From contig NC_091228.1 in NCBI RefSeq assembly GCF_040958095.1, positions 6,980,200 to 7,044,199 of the forward strand: a DNA stretch of 64,000 bases, written 5' to 3'. Origin of the DNA: Procambarus clarkii. Taxonomy: Eukaryota; Arthropoda; Malacostraca; Decapoda; Cambaridae. Positions 22,575 through 33,874 of the stretch are shown here, one piece after another. The notes beneath the pieces were generated by a model. That model was not told where the DNA came from. It worked only from the letters and a program-made list of their open reading frames with translations, and ran no database searches. A program made the translations under genes and the position numbers. The number at the start of each line of letters is the position of its first letter. The stretch's first letter is position 1.

Positions 22575-23795
22575 CAGGGTTCCCAGATCCAAATTGCTAA
22601 AAGTAGCGAGCTGACGGTCAAAAAGTAGCGAATTTGCAAGTAGAGTAGCTCAATTTTTTGAGTCAAATCGAATCAAATCAAATGTTTATTCAGGTAAAAG
22701 TACATACATACAAGATGAGTTACAAACATAATGTTAGATTTCTAGATAGCGACAGTGCATACAGACAGACGACATTCAAATTTAGTAAGTTTATCTTCCT
22801 TCTTTGATAGAACAGATTTGATGCTCATCTGCTGATGACTTACCTCCGATATATTTTGTCTGTGTTTTAATGTTTCACTGTGTTTCTTTAAATCACTTCT
22901 ATGAGCTCTTATCTCAGTTCTACAAACTTTACAATATGCCATATTTCCATCTTCTTTCACTTGGATCCTTAAGCCAGGACATCTGAAACGCTTCCTGGTA
23001 TTTAGACCACTTCCCCATTTTACGCTTCTTTATCTTAACACTTAAGCAAATTCTAAAAGTAACAGCGGTAACTTCTTTTCTATATGCGGTAACTTGTGTC
23101 GAACTATCCTTCTGGAGGTCAGAGCCACACTAACAATGAAAGCACAGATGAAGCTGCCAAGTTCACTGTATGCTAATCCGCTCTAACGACAGTCATTTGA
23201 TTCTTGGAAACACCTACCTTGAGGTTACCTTGAGGTGCTTCCGGGGCTTAGCATCCCCGCGGCCCGGTCGTCGACCAGGCCTCCTGATTGCCGGACTGAT
23301 CAACCAGGCTGTTGGACGCGGTTGCTCGCAGCCTGACGTATGAGTCACAGCCTGGTTGATCAGGTATCAGGTATCCTATAGAGAAACCTAATATTTACAG
23401 TAGGCAACAGTGGGAGGTCACTTAACATAGACAGTACCCTGGATGAAGTATTCATGGCAATTAAGGTCGGGAAATCTATAGCCCCTGGGGAGGATTATCT
23501 TGCCTTGTGGTTACTTTTTCTTTAGGAAGTTCCTAGGATCAACGTCCACAGGGGGTCGGTCTCTGACCTGGCCTCCTGCGGTAAGTGGTCTATTCAATCA
23601 AGCTGTTGGACGCGGCTGTGATTTGTACACATGACATTATAAAAGCATAAAAATCATCATAGAGTTTCTTAACATTAATAGCCCAACTTGTTTTTAAAGT
23701 AGCCCAAAAAGTCGCAAGTAGCGACATTAAAAATTTGGGAGCGCGGGGCTCTGAAAAGTAGCCCAATTCGCTACTTGTAGCCCAATCTGGCATCC
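22575..23795 (-). mobile_element. hAT-like DNA transposon relic
   Basis: The two ends are related in inverted orientation: CAGGGTTCCCAGATCCAAAT at 22575, and GGATGCCAGATTGGGC read from 23795 on the minus strand. Both are followed by AAGTAGCGA-type motifs. The interior has a minus-strand zinc-finger remnant, consistent with the 5' end of a hAT-type transposase on that strand. Other repeat fragments interrupt the interior (23215-23370, 23540-23625). No transposase core remains. Confidence 0.5.
22742..23018 (-). pseudogene. BED-like zinc-finger N-terminus of a transposon protein
   Basis: A first frame starting at 23018 reads MGKWSKYQEAFQMSWLKDPS. After a frameshift near 22960 a second frame gives YCKVCRTEIRAHRSDLKKH and a final SETLKH, a C2H2 finger of the BED type. 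This order is usual at the start of hAT-related proteins. It ends at a stop at 22742, so only the beginning survives. Confidence 0.55.
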
Positions 23796-24100
23796 TTTTT
23801 TTTTGAGATATACAAGAGTTGTTACATTCTTGAGATATATACAAGAGTTGTTACATTCTTGTACAGCCACTAGTACGCGTAGCGTTTCGGGCAAGTCCTT
23901 AATCCTATGGTCCCTGGAATACGATCCCCTGCCGCGAAGAATCGTTTTTTCATCCAAGTACACATTTTACTGTTGCGTTAAACAGAGGCTACAGTTAAGG
24001 AATTGCGCCCAGTAAATCCTCCCCGGCCAGGATACGAACCCATGACATAGCGCTCGCGGAACGCCAGGCGAGTGTCTTACCACTACACCACGGAGACTCA
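23790..24100 (-). mobile_element. tRNA-derived SINE, family III
   Basis: A full copy with a tRNA-like head near 24100 (minus strand) and tail near 23800. The tail end ACAAGAGTTGTTACATTCTT is duplicated once. It abuts the end of the hAT-like relic. Confidence 0.8.
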
Positions 24101-24350
24101 TCCCTGGCGGATACCAACAAGGGAAAAGCGTTGTTCTTTGTTGTTGTTTAAAATTCATCTACTTGGAAAGAAAAGTTCCAAATAGCACAGGCTTTGGTGA
24201 GCCCGTAAGTGGAGGTTCTTTAGAGCCATCATTTGTATCAATAGCTGATACAAATATCAATAGATGATACATCCATTCCCAGAATGGTGGATTTCAGCCC
24301 CGGAGGGCTGGCTGTACCAGTTAGGGAGCTGGTGGGGTTAGTGTAGACCT

Positions 24351-25345
24351 CTAGGTCTTCCGTTTTTTCTTTGCCTGAGACTTTGGCTGAGCCGTGCTGT
24401 CGTAGGAGTTTGGTGAGGTGGCCTCTATGAGGAGGTCTTGTACCGAGTAGGTGTCGTATTTGTGATGCGGCGGTGGAGCTCCTACTAAGATTTCCTCGTC
24501 TGAGGAGTCCGTAACCTCCGAAGTTGGTGTTTTCGTCTTTCGTCTCACAGCCTGAGGTAGGCTCAGGTGTTGTAGATTAGTGGCAGAAGCTATTTCAGGA
24601 GCGTTGGTGGTGCTGTTAGTGTTTAAAGACAGCACGTCTGCTGAGATGGTGATTGTAAGAGTGTTGGGAGTTGGAGACAGGCCTCAGGTGGTTCTGAAGT
24701 TTGTGATGAAATTGACCTCATGGTCGATCTGGTGGAAGTCTTCGGAGTGGAAGTAAAAGCAGTGAGACTTGCGTCCGGGGCGGGGGGTCCGGTAGCCATT
24801 GTGGAAGCTGGAAGAAGGTCATCAGGTACAGCAGCTGTTGGAAGTCCATTCGTGACGAGCAGCCTGTTGAATACGTGGATATAGCGGGTAATGTCGTCGC
24901 CCGCTCTTTTCTCGGCGAGGTGAAGGAAGACGGGTAAAAGGGTGGCCTTGGTGGAGGCAGCAGGTGGGGCCGGTTGTGGGATGGTCAGAGGTGGTGCAGT
25001 CGTCTGGGTGCGGCATCCCCAGAGGCCAGGCAGGCAGTGGTGAGGGAGTCACGTGTGTGTTTCCAAGTAAGGCTGGGAATTCCGACGGGAGCGGGTTTGC
25101 TGGTCAAGGTATGACAGTGGAGGAAGCAGGGGGTTATCTTTTTGATTTCCTCCTGCTAGAAGAGACAGTCAGGTGAGACCGCAGAGTGTGGGCCATTACA
25201 GAACAGGCAGCGTCGGTGGGAGGATGTGCAGTCTATGTAGTGGTGGTCCTGGGCGCAGAGGCTACATATCTGCGCTCGCTCGGTGCACTTCCTGGTGTAG
25301 TGGGAGTACTGGTGGCTCTTGAAACACTGCCAAAGCTCCGTGAAG
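24351..25345 (-). pseudogene. LINE ORF1 (Gag-like) remnant with zinc knuckles
   Basis: On the minus strand 25340-25156 reads CFKSHQYSHYTRKC, CSLCAQDHHYIDC and CLFCNGPHSAVSPDC, the triple CCHC knuckle array typical of ORF1 proteins of the Jockey/I type of non-LTR elements. A stop follows at 25156. Downstream frames carry Pro/Ser-rich and Lys-rich sequence (to KKKRKT at 24351), broken by stops. It is probably an old ORF1 relic; the C-terminal part is assigned only by position. Confidence 0.55.
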
Positions 25346-25371
25346 CGTTACATAGTCACTTGGGATAGTGA

Positions 25372-25455
25372 TATGGTCACCATGTGATATGGTGATACCT
25401 TTTATCACCATGTGATATGGTGATACGCCATATCACCATGTGATATGGTGATACC
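25372..25455. repeat. Palindromic short repeat (ATATCACCATGTGATATGGT)
   Basis: Four to five copies of TCACCATGTGATATGGTGAT, itself an inverted repeat, lie in tandem. Strong hairpin potential. It has no clear link to any gene. Confidence 0.8.
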
Positions 25456-25767
25456 TGTGCACTTAAGTCTGTGGCGTTGGTCACTGGGATGGCTGTGGTA
25501 AATGTAACCTTCAGTGTTGGTCTGCTGTTGACTTCGGCGAACTCAAGACAATCGACTTGAGAATGGTCCAGGACGGATCGAAACGTCGTCGACAGGCGAC
25601 GTGTACATAATCACAAAGCTTTGTGCCTTTACGCTACACGAGAGCACTGGAACACATCCGACCACTAGAATTAATATCATTGAAAGTTTTGTCAATTAAG
25701 GATTAACATATAATTTACCTGTAATGCAATAATACACATAATGAGCATTACTTACCTTCTTCAACTT

Positions 25768-26040
25768 GTTTCGTCTGACTTTACCAAAACAAGATATGAC
25801 AAGGATATCAAAATCAATAAGAGATCCCACTGTGTGCCATGTGATTTCTATTGGAATGTGAAATGTAGAATATGATTAATAATTGGATACTGTATGGGTT
25901 TGTGAGCCCCCTGAGGGACCCTATATAGATGAAGATAGAAATGGCCTAAGCTACTTTATCCTATCGATGTGATATATACTTTGTATACATGTATTTTGAT
26001 ATGTACCGTACTTCCTTCTCTCAATAAACTTACTTGACCT
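25768..26040 (+). repeat. Uninterrupted copy of the repeat at 20440
   Basis: It shares AATCAATAAGAGATC, TGCCATGTGATT, TTGTGAGCCCC and the ending CTCAATAAACTTACTTGACC with the copy split by the LINE, and serves as its empty-site reference. Confidence 0.75.
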
Positions 26041-26317
26041 TGGCATTCAGGTCGTTTTGAATTATGAGAATTTAAAGGCTGAAACACTTAATTGAAAACT
26101 TAACAAACATATGTAATTGTAATAGAATTGTTAAAGATGAATGACACTCGAAATATTACATCATATAGAAAACATACATGTTTAGGAAGGAAGCTGTAGC
26201 CAGCGTGAGATGATCGGGACACACATTTCCTTCCACCAATCACAAACGGCCATATACTGTTGTTGTGACGCCCAAGCCACCACCTCTGTACAAGCTGTGG
26301 CTCACCTACCCATCCTG

Positions 26318-26480
26318 ATGGCGCTTCTCCAGCTGTGTGCCCTCGTGGGGCTCATGTACATGGGCGTGGGTGTGGCAGGCTTGGCAGACGAGCAGTGCCA
26401 CACCTTCGCTGGAGGAGCCGTCTACCCTAACACCGAGGGCCGGGCATCTGGGCACAACCTCCAGTGGACCAAAGCCATGA
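26318..26480 (+). CDS. PRDX4: PRDX4 exon 1
   Basis: Residues 1-54 plus one base: leader [20 protein letters not shown], then [14 protein letters not shown] and KAM. The donor is GTGGGT. The split codon with exon 2 gives Ile, matching the KAKIS-type sequence of other PRDX4 proteins. Confidence 0.93.
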
Positions 26481-29400
26481 GTGGGTATTTGGCTTTGGTA
26501 CAAATACTGTATAATAATAAGAGGATTTTAAGTCACAATGACGTGGTTGAAGTATGTTGACCAGACCACATACTTGAAAGTGAAGGGACGACGACGTTTC
26601 GGTCCGTCCTGGACCATTCTCAAGTCACAATCGACTTCGGAATGGTCCAGGACGGACCGAAACGTCGTCCCTTCACTTATTAGTATGTGATCTGGTCAAC
26701 ATTGGATTTTAATATCATTTGTGTATATTAACATATTTAAATATGTTAATAAAGTCTTGCATATATAATATTTTAAGTTGATGCTGGCAGGAATTGTAAA
26801 ATTGGTAAAATTACTCGACTCATTGCTCGGAATGATTTTTGTATATCAATCGTTATTTATATTTATTGCAGTAAGCAGGCCTGCACCAGCATGGGAAGGT
26901 ACTGCTGTAATTGACGGCCAGTTTCAAGAGTTGAAGCTCTCTGATTTCCGTGGCAAATACCTAGTCTTCTTCTTCTACCCGTTAGACTTGTGAGTGTCAA
27001 GCAGCTGTTACCTGTACTTTTAAGGTTAGATTATGCCTGTGAATTATTTACTGTAGCTACTTTGTATGTTTTCTTACAGGTTCCATATGGCTTTTGGATT
27101 TCCATATGGTTCCATATGGCTCATCCCAAGCTCTCCACTGATTTTTTTTGCTCCTGTGGTTTTGCCCATTTCTTTTCCTTGTTATGTGGGATAATTTTTT
27201 TTCCCCTTTTCTCTCAATTCTTCTGCATTCTTTGTTTTGCTATTCTGCAGTGGGCTGCAAATAGCAACAGCCTGGTGAACCAGGCTCTCACAATTCAAGC
27301 CTGGTCCCCGGGCCGGGCTTGGGGAGTAGAAGAACTCCCAGAACCCCATCTAGAAGGTATCCAGCAAGTCTGTCATGCAAACTTGTAGTGTACATGTTGC
27401 TGCCACTGGGGTTGATGGTGGAGGTGGTGGCGGTGGCAGCCAGGCAGGAAAATGAACAGTGTGAGCCTACAGTTGGTGGTTACATGTGATACCAAGAAAG
27501 TAACTTGAAGGCTTTTTTTTAAGTTCATGGACTGCACTTATGTTAATTATTCAAGTGATCTTTATTGTACTTATAACATCTGAAAGGATGATTAAACACT
27601 GACATTGGTGCCAGTGCTAGAATGTTGGTGTTCTTAATTGTTTCTTATCCTGGTCCTATGATGGTGAATATTAACTTAAGAGGGCAACTTAATGATGCTT
27701 TTTGCGTACTACTTTTTCATGTTTTACTCGTCATTATTGAATTTTTTATTGTTACAATGTTTTTCTTTAATTATCCGTTAAATGTTTGTAACTGCTTTGT
27801 TGACTTTTTTCAGTACATTTGTGTGTCCAACTGAGATTTTGGCTTTTAATGATCGAGTGGAAGAGTTTCGGAAGTTAAACACTGAAGTAATAGCCTGTTC
27901 AATCGACTCTCACTTCACTCACCTTGCTTGGACTAACACAGCACGTAAGGTATGTTCGGCTAGACAGAGTTGCCTGTACCGAGAATCACTAGAATTTAGA
28001 CACATATTTAATTGGTTAATTTTTGTTTAGAGCTGAATCAAGTCTAACGGTGTACATTTCTAGTGTAAAATTCATAATTTTTAATTTTAGTTATCCCACC
28101 TGTTTGTTACCCAAAGCAAGATCCTACACTCTCTGAATTGGCTCTTTTTGCAGTCAAGGCTATTGGCCCTGTTGGGTCTTGCTGGTATATACTTGAATCT
28201 GCCCTGGATGTCAATAAAAAAATTATTTTCATAATCGCTAACCTTTTTTCAGGTACTACTTGACAACACAGAGATTGTTAAACAGTGCCCTAGCTAACTA
28301 CCTAACTGCCATTAGGTCTGTGATGCTGACTGTCACCAGATGGCAGCACCAGCACTATAATAATGCCTATCGACCCACCCCCGCTCATATTTCATCTCGA
28401 CATACCTAGGCTTCTGATTGTGGGTAGGCAGGGGAAAGGGCGCAAGAAAAGACCTGGTAGCCGAGGCATGCGATTCAGGCTTAACCTAACTGAAAGGATA
28501 AGGTCAGGTGAAGGTTGGTGCGATTGAGGCTAGTCGAGCCTGGCCTCTGGCTGGACTCGGAGAGTAGAACTCCTGATACCCTCTCCAGATGTGCTCCAAG
28601 AAGGAAACCCACAGCTGAAGCAAAACGAACAAATTCGGCTGCAAAAATTAGGAAATGGGTAAACTTGGGCCAAGTAATTGGACTATGCCGTCATGCGCAC
28701 CAGTAAATTGACTGGGCATATACACTGCACTGCGTAAACTCATTCTGTTGATGGCAATGTCAAGGAAGGGTGGATATACACTGGTAGTTCCCTAAATCAG
28801 ACCCAAAGACTAAAAATCGTGACTGAATTAAACAGTCATTTGGTTTGGATGCAATCTGAATTATGTGGCTTAGTGGTTAAATTGTTTAAAGATGAACAGT
28901 CGGTTTATGTGTACAAAAACATTAAATCAATACCTTGATAACAAAATTGATACAAATTAAATAAAATATTATAACTAAGACTGTACCAGTCAATAATATT
29001 ATTGACTGGTACAGTCTTGTCACACTTTTTATATGGCGAGTTTTCTTTGCGAACAGTTTTTCTTAAATGCAAAATTAGCAAATTTTTAGTCGACAAGATG
29101 TTTAGGAGCAGTAACAATTAACCTGAAGGTGCTAATGATCCATGTTATGTGTGATTAAAGACGACACGACTCTGAGCTTCGGTAGTGACACGGGGTTAAG
29201 ATGAAGAAGAGTAAAACTTCACCACAATCTATAAAATTCAGTTCCCTTATGACATGTATTGATAAACAGCTGAATTATTCCTCAGCAGTTAAAGTCCAGG
29301 GGCCAGATTCACGAAGCAGTTACGCAAGCACTTACGAACCTATACATCAATTCTTAATCTTTGGCGGCTTTGTTTAAAATGATTAAACAGTTAATGAGCT

Positions 29401-32400
29401 CGGAAGCACCAGGAGGCTGTTTATAACAATAACAACAGTTGATTGGCAAGTTTTCATGCTTGTAAACTGTTTAATAAATGTAACCAAAGCCGTCAAAGAT
29501 TGAAGAAAGATGTATACGTTCGTAAGTACCTGCGTACCTGCTTCGTGAATCTGGCTCCAGATGTTGGAAGTTAAAATCAGTACTTTAGCTTGGGCAAAGT
29601 GCCGAACATCGAGGTAGTCATTGGAAAAAAATGACAGAGGCTAAAATATGTACATATTTGTTAAGAGAGGTAAACTTGGATCTTCAGCCAGCGAGGCTTC
29701 AGTATCTGGCAGTCAAAACAGTTTACAAAGAATTTGTACAAAATTTTTTGAGGTCGGGTTAGATTAAGCTGCTAATTGATAGATTTTAAAAGTTTTAATC
29801 AAATTTTTAAATACATACGATATAAAGTCTTTTAGTTTTATGTGTACATACCTGGAGCATACCTGGAGAGGGTTTCTGGAGTTCTTCAACACCCCGAGCG
29901 CGGTCTGAGGTCAGGCAGTTCCACTTTTTTTTTTAATTCTTTACTGTAAAGAATATTACATAAATAAAATATTATGGTGATCGAGGGGTAGCTTTGAATT
30001 TCTAGGTTGGATAGGATTTATTTAAAAAGTTATTTGGCATCAGCATGTTGTTATAATTGAAAAAGTCCTGGGCATACTCTTGGGGGTCCTTAATAGGATG
30101 CAACGCACGAAACAAAATGTTTAAAATGCTTCATTATGATAGTTTGTAAGTCAAAAAACAAGTATGGGATAATTAAATATTTTCTTCTTTGGTACTTAAG
30201 AAATTTAATAAAAATATTTTTTCTCTCAACTGCAGTTGTATATAAAAGACAATTATCATTTCAGGATGGTGGTTTGGGCAAGTTGAAGATACCTCTACTC
30301 TCTGATATTACACACAAGATTTCCAAAGATTATGGGGTTTACTTGGAAGACCAAGGTATTGCTCTCAGGTACGTCTACTCAAAATCATTTCTAAATGTGC
30401 GGGTCTGACTTTGGTTTCTTTGCTGTTGTCATTGTTATAGATTCAGCTACTCGGAAACAAGTTCCAAGTAGCACGGGCTATGGTGAGCCCGTAACTTACC
30501 TGGCACAGGAGTGGGGCAAGAAGCACAGGCTATGGTGAGCCGGTAACTTACCTGGCACAGGAGCGGGGCAAGAAGCACGGGCTATGGTGAGCCCGTAACT
30601 TACCTGGCACAGGAGCGGGGCAAGAAGCACGGGCTATAGTTAGCCTCGTGGACGGGAGATGTTTCCCGTGACCTTTCTTTGCTGTTGGTCATTTATTTTA
30701 TGTCTGTCCGTTTGGTCGAGTCTAATCTGCACAATAAAAAATTTCCTGGAGCAAGAGATGCAGTGCAGGAAGCTATTGAAAATATTACTAGTGAAGAGTA
30801 TGGATGCCATACACATTAACTCTTTTTAAATTTTTACCATATTGGTATAACAGTACCAGCCATATAGTACATGTTTAATGTTGGTTAATCTAAAATGAGA
30901 GTACTTTTTATATCTGCCTTTAATTTATATTTGTTTATATTTAGGATTAAGTACCTGCCCGAAATGCTATGCATGCCAGTGGCTTTACAAGAATGTAGTG
31001 TAATCTTTTCTGCCATATAGTAATTTTAAATAAAGTGCTTCATTTCCAGGGGTCTATTCATTATTGATGACAAGGGTGTACTGCGTCAAATTACCATGAA
31101 TGATCTACCCGTTGGCCGATCTGTGGATGAAACTCTCCGCCTAGTGCAAGCTTTCCAGTTTACAGATGAACACGGGGAAGTGTGTCCTGCTGGCTGGAAA
31201 CCTGGCGATGATACAGTAAGTTCTTAATAGGTTTGTTTTACTGCACGTCTCGTACTCTGAGGGAGCCGGTCGGCCGAGCGGACAGCATGCTGGACTTGTG
31301 ATCCTGTGGTCCTGGGCTCGATCCCAGGCGCCGGTGAGAAACATTGGGCAGAGTTTCTTTCACCCTATGCCCCTGTTACCTAGCAGTAAAATTGGTACCT
31401 GGGTGTTAGTCAGCTGTCACGGGCTGCATCCTGGGGGTGGAGGCCTGGTCGAGGACCAGGCCGTGGGGACACTAAAGCCCCGAAATCATCTCAAGATAAC
31501 CTCAAGATATACTCTACTTTAAATGTTTTTGGATGAAATAACCCAGAAGCCTAAGCAGACTGTAATGCTTGTTGGAGATGGATTAAAGAGAAAAGGGATG
31601 AGTTTTGCTCTAGGAACTGTGCTGGTTCTTTGGTTCTGACAGTTTCGTGGCTGCTGGGGCTTTCAGGTTTGGGTTTGTCTGGCCTTAGTCGGCTCTTGTT
31701 TTGCCGGCTTTCTCTACTTGGGTTTTGGGTATTGATTCTGTCGTGCCTTCCTAGCCATTCCTTGGGTTGTTCCCAGATGCTACGGCTCTAGGTTGAGGAT
31801 TTCTGTCCTTCGCTCATCGTGCCTTCCATTGTTGTTGGTCAGATCTCGGCCCGTCCTCCAAACAAAGACCCAAAAGTGATTCCATGAACCCGCCAAACCC
31901 CCCCTGTTTATGAATGAAAACAGGTTTACACACGACTCAAAACTGATGACGTTTGAAGACTTCCGAAACAAGCGTTTCACTGGCTTTTATTTTGATTGAT
32001 GTTTTCCTTCTCTGTTGTGTGTTAGCTTCAGGAAGCCAGCAAGTGGCTCCTCTCAAGAAAACCAGTATTGAATGTAATGAAACACCCTTTGTTCATTTGA
32101 TGCATCACGTTAGTGTGATCTCTGTGTGTGATGATGTAAGGGCGAAGAGGGAGAGCGGCCTATTGACATAGCTCGGGTGCAGGGGGGGTTGTGTAAAAGC
32201 CTGGTTTGTGCCTCTGAGAGGCTACGGAATCCAGTAAGTTCAGTAGAACTTCGGTTTCAACCCTTTTAACCCTGTCATAGCTCAGTCGATTAAGGCAGTG
32301 TCTGGGATGCTCCCGGACGCAGGTTCGAATCCTCGTCACGGCCCTTGTGGATTTGTTCATTTGATGCATCTCGTTAGTGTGATCTCTGTATGTGACCCCT

Positions 32401-32942
32401 TTATGGCTTTCTGGATGTGCCCTAGTGGCTTCCTCCCCTACAACCTGGTATGGCAGATAGTGTTTCATCACTAACCCAATTCCAGTCTAACTGGTCACTG
32501 GCCTTTAACATGGGGAAAGGGTGTTTTCTACTCAGTTTTAAGTGAACCATTTTAGAGTGAATCTTTTCTCTTTCTGCTGCTTTGAGGGAGGCCAGGTTCG
32601 GGCTTTGGTCCCCGGGAAGCCAACAAGAAGAGTATGACTGATATGACTTACTAATGGGAAGCTTTTTAGGCAATTTAGCCGCAGGGAGTCTCCAAGGCTT
32701 GCCCTAAAAAGGGCATTTAATTTCTTTCCTTACAGGTTTTTTATACACTACCGTTTCCATAAATTAATATGCTCCTGAACCATGCTAGGGATCAGATATC
32801 AATAATAATCACACCAACCTATGCATGTCAGTAAATTTATTTACTTATTTCGTTCGGAGAATTAACATAATTGTTGTTTTTCCAGATCATCCCCAACCCG
32901 CAAGAGAAACTCAAGTATTTTAAGAAGGCTAACCGGCAGTAG
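26318..32942 (+). CDS. PRDX4: Peroxiredoxin-4, secretory typical 2-Cys peroxiredoxin, 247 aa
   Basis: The exons are 26318-26480, 26872-26989, 27814-27949, 30265-30368, 31050-31215 and 32886-32942; all borders are GT/AG and phases agree. The enzyme reduces hydrogen peroxide and alkyl hydroperoxides, using thioredoxin-fold donors, in the endoplasmic reticulum or outside the cell. Visible features: a signal peptide (residues 1 to about 23); Cys27, at the place of the extra N-terminal cysteine that links subunits in PRDX4; the peroxidatic Cys98 in FTFVCPTE; GGLG at 141-144; the resolving Cys219 in GEVCPAGW; and Tyr240-Phe241 in the C-terminal helix. GGLG plus YF are the signatures of peroxide-sensitive 2-Cys enzymes. 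The leader and N-terminal extension favour PRDX4 over PRDX1/2. An in-frame ATG at 26210 would add 36 residues and bury the leader, so 26318 is preferred. Confidence 0.95.
26531..26703. mobile_element. Fold-back MITE family B in PRDX4 intron 1
   Basis: Two inverted arms (GGGACGACGACGTTTCGGTC and its reverse complement) are joined near CAATCGACTT, with outer sequence GTTGACCAGACCACA on both sides. The arms are slightly diverged here. Confidence 0.85.
26872..26989 (+). CDS. PRDX4: PRDX4 exon 2
   Basis: Starts after TTTATTGCAG. Encodes [15 protein letters not shown] to FFFYPLD. The donor is GTGAGTG, leaving two bases of a Phe codon. Confidence 0.95.
27258..27360 (+). mobile_element. LINE 3' fragment in PRDX4 intron 2
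   Basis: Matches the tail of the LINE end at 18600-18690 (GCAACAGCCTGGTG, then GGGCTTGGGGAGTAGAAGAA). Confidence 0.7.
27814..27949 (+). CDS. PRDX4: PRDX4 exon 3 (peroxidatic cysteine)
   Basis: Begins TACATTTGTGTGTCC after TTTTTTCAG, giving TFVCPTE with Cys98. Ends at [11 protein letters not shown] with donor GTATGT, phase 0. Confidence 0.95.
28977..29018. repeat. Perfect 42-bp palindrome in PRDX4 intron 3
   Basis: Arms of 21 bp (AAGACTGTACCAGTCAATAA plus one base) meet without spacer. It has strong cruciform or hairpin potential. It may be the collapsed centre of a fold-back element, but its flanks match nothing else in the window. Confidence 0.9.
29299..29558. mobile_element. Fold-back MITE family A in PRDX4 intron 3
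   Basis: A full-length copy: GGGGCCAGATTCACGAAGCA at the left, the inverted equivalent at the right, each followed inward by CAATCTTTG-like and TTAAACAGTT motifs. Confidence 0.85.
29559..29961. repeat. Second copy of the repeat at 152-558
   Basis: Nearly identical to the window start, with a few substitutions and indels; the match ends after ATATTACATAAA. Confidence 0.8.
30265..30368 (+). CDS. PRDX4: PRDX4 exon 4 (GGLG motif)
   Basis: Encodes [14 protein letters not shown] to YLEDQGIAL plus two bases of Arg. The acceptor is ATTTCAG and the donor GTACGT. Confidence 0.95.
30470..30665. repeat. Hairpin-type repeat CACGGGCTATGGTGAGCCCG, several units
   Basis: Three to four units containing the inverted repeat CGGGCTATGGTGAGCCCG and CTGGCACAGGAGCGGGGCAA. 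The same family is at 38355-38570 and, on the other strand, in ACE introns 3 and 7. Confidence 0.8.
30952..31020 (+). mobile_element. LINE/SINE tail fragment before PRDX4 exon 5
   Basis: CTGCCCGAAATGCTATGCAT followed by CCAGTGGCTTTACAAGAATG matches the tails of SINE family III and the LINE at 22312, in sense orientation just upstream of the exon 5 acceptor. Confidence 0.6.
31050..31215 (+). CDS. PRDX4: PRDX4 exon 5 (resolving cysteine)
   Basis: Encodes [20 protein letters not shown] through [14 protein letters not shown] with Cys219. The acceptor is TTTCCAG and the donor GTAAGT. A LINE/SINE tail fragment ends roughly 50 bp before the acceptor. Confidence 0.95.
31262..31508 (+). mobile_element. 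tRNA-derived SINE, family I, PRDX4 intron 5
   Basis: Full copy from GGAGCCGGTCGGCCGAGCGG to ATCATCTCAAGATAACCTCA. It starts about 45 bp after the exon 5 donor. Confidence 0.9.
32266..32395 (+). mobile_element. tRNA-derived SINE, family V, PRDX4 intron 5
   Basis: The head has ATAGCTCAGTCGATTAAGGC as an A-box region and CGCAGGTTCGAATCCTCGTC as the B box. The tail GTTCATTTGATGCATC is also present alone at about 32090. A headless fragment is at 63405-63455. Confidence 0.75.
32886..32942 (+). CDS. PRDX4: PRDX4 exon 6 and stop
   Basis: Encodes [18 protein letters not shown] and the TAG stop at 32940-32942. The C-terminal tail with Tyr-Phe is typical of eukaryotic 2-Cys enzymes. Confidence 0.93.
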   Translation: MIPNPQEKLKYFKKANRQ

Positions 32943-33160
32943 TGTATCCTCAGGGCAGCAGTATTTATGAAGAGTGTACCTGCAGAGCGAGAGAAACTGG
33001 CAGGTTTTGCATTTTTTGTCCCCCTACATTGGACAAGATGTTATAAACTGGAAGCAGTTTTACTTGGTGGTACACGTTAGTCAAGCGCTCATTAGATCAG
33101 TGTAGCTAATTTATAACAGTTGATGAAATGGTACCTTAACACATGTTAGTTACGAAATGC

Positions 33161-33166
33161 AATAAA
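33161..33166 (+). terminator. Candidate polyadenylation signal of PRDX4
   Basis: AATAAA about 220 bp after the stop. Further AATAAA-like motifs lie near 33484 and 34254, so longer 3' ends are possible. Confidence 0.45.
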
Positions 33167-33874
33167 ATAATGATCGAGTCAAAGATGGTGGTGTATTAAG
33201 GTAACATGATAGTGAATGTGACTGATCATCACAAAGTAGAGGTCAGCATGAACTATGACCTGACTGAAAGCATGTGAGACATTTGTTTAGATTAACTTAA
33301 AGAAGGTCAGTGTGGCCTTTCTCTTGATTTATTGAGAATGATGATGATGATATACAGCTGCTTTTGATGATATATATGAGACTGAATATTCCAGTCAGAG
33401 CTGGAAAGTTTAGGTATAAACACATGACAAATAATTGGGAAGCTAAACATAAAATTTCATTGGAATAGGAAGTCTCATTTCCTAAATAAACAGAAGTACA
33501 ATATTTGTATTGTCAGGCTTCTACTGGAGTATCAGAGGAAGATATTGTTAGTATAGAGATTCCAGTTATCTTTGCTGTTTACTAACTAGAATCATCATAT
33601 TTTACATTCCTTTTATTGAAATGGTTTTACTGCTGGGCATTCCATGACAGACAGTGAAGAGCTTGAAATATTATGTTGAGACATCTGAATATACTTTTTT
33701 TAAATTATGTAAAATGTGTAAACAAAATTTACATAGCAACAATATGTTCTTTTAGATCAAGGGGTTATGAAATGGAAGTTAGTGTACCCACCTCAAGGGT
33801 ACACGGGATAGTTTCCAGGGTACACGTGAAGGATTGGAAAACAATTTGTAGAGGAATAATGACAGATGAATTCA

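Noticed and set aside
26210-26317. Upstream in-frame start for PRDX4
   Set aside because: It would place 36 residues before the hydrophobic leader, which must be N-terminal to work as a signal peptide.
31262-31335. Genuine tRNA gene
   Set aside because: The tRNA-like part is the head of a repeated SINE with a conserved non-tRNA body and tail; the same is true at 19913, 34666, 44716, 19745 and 63796.
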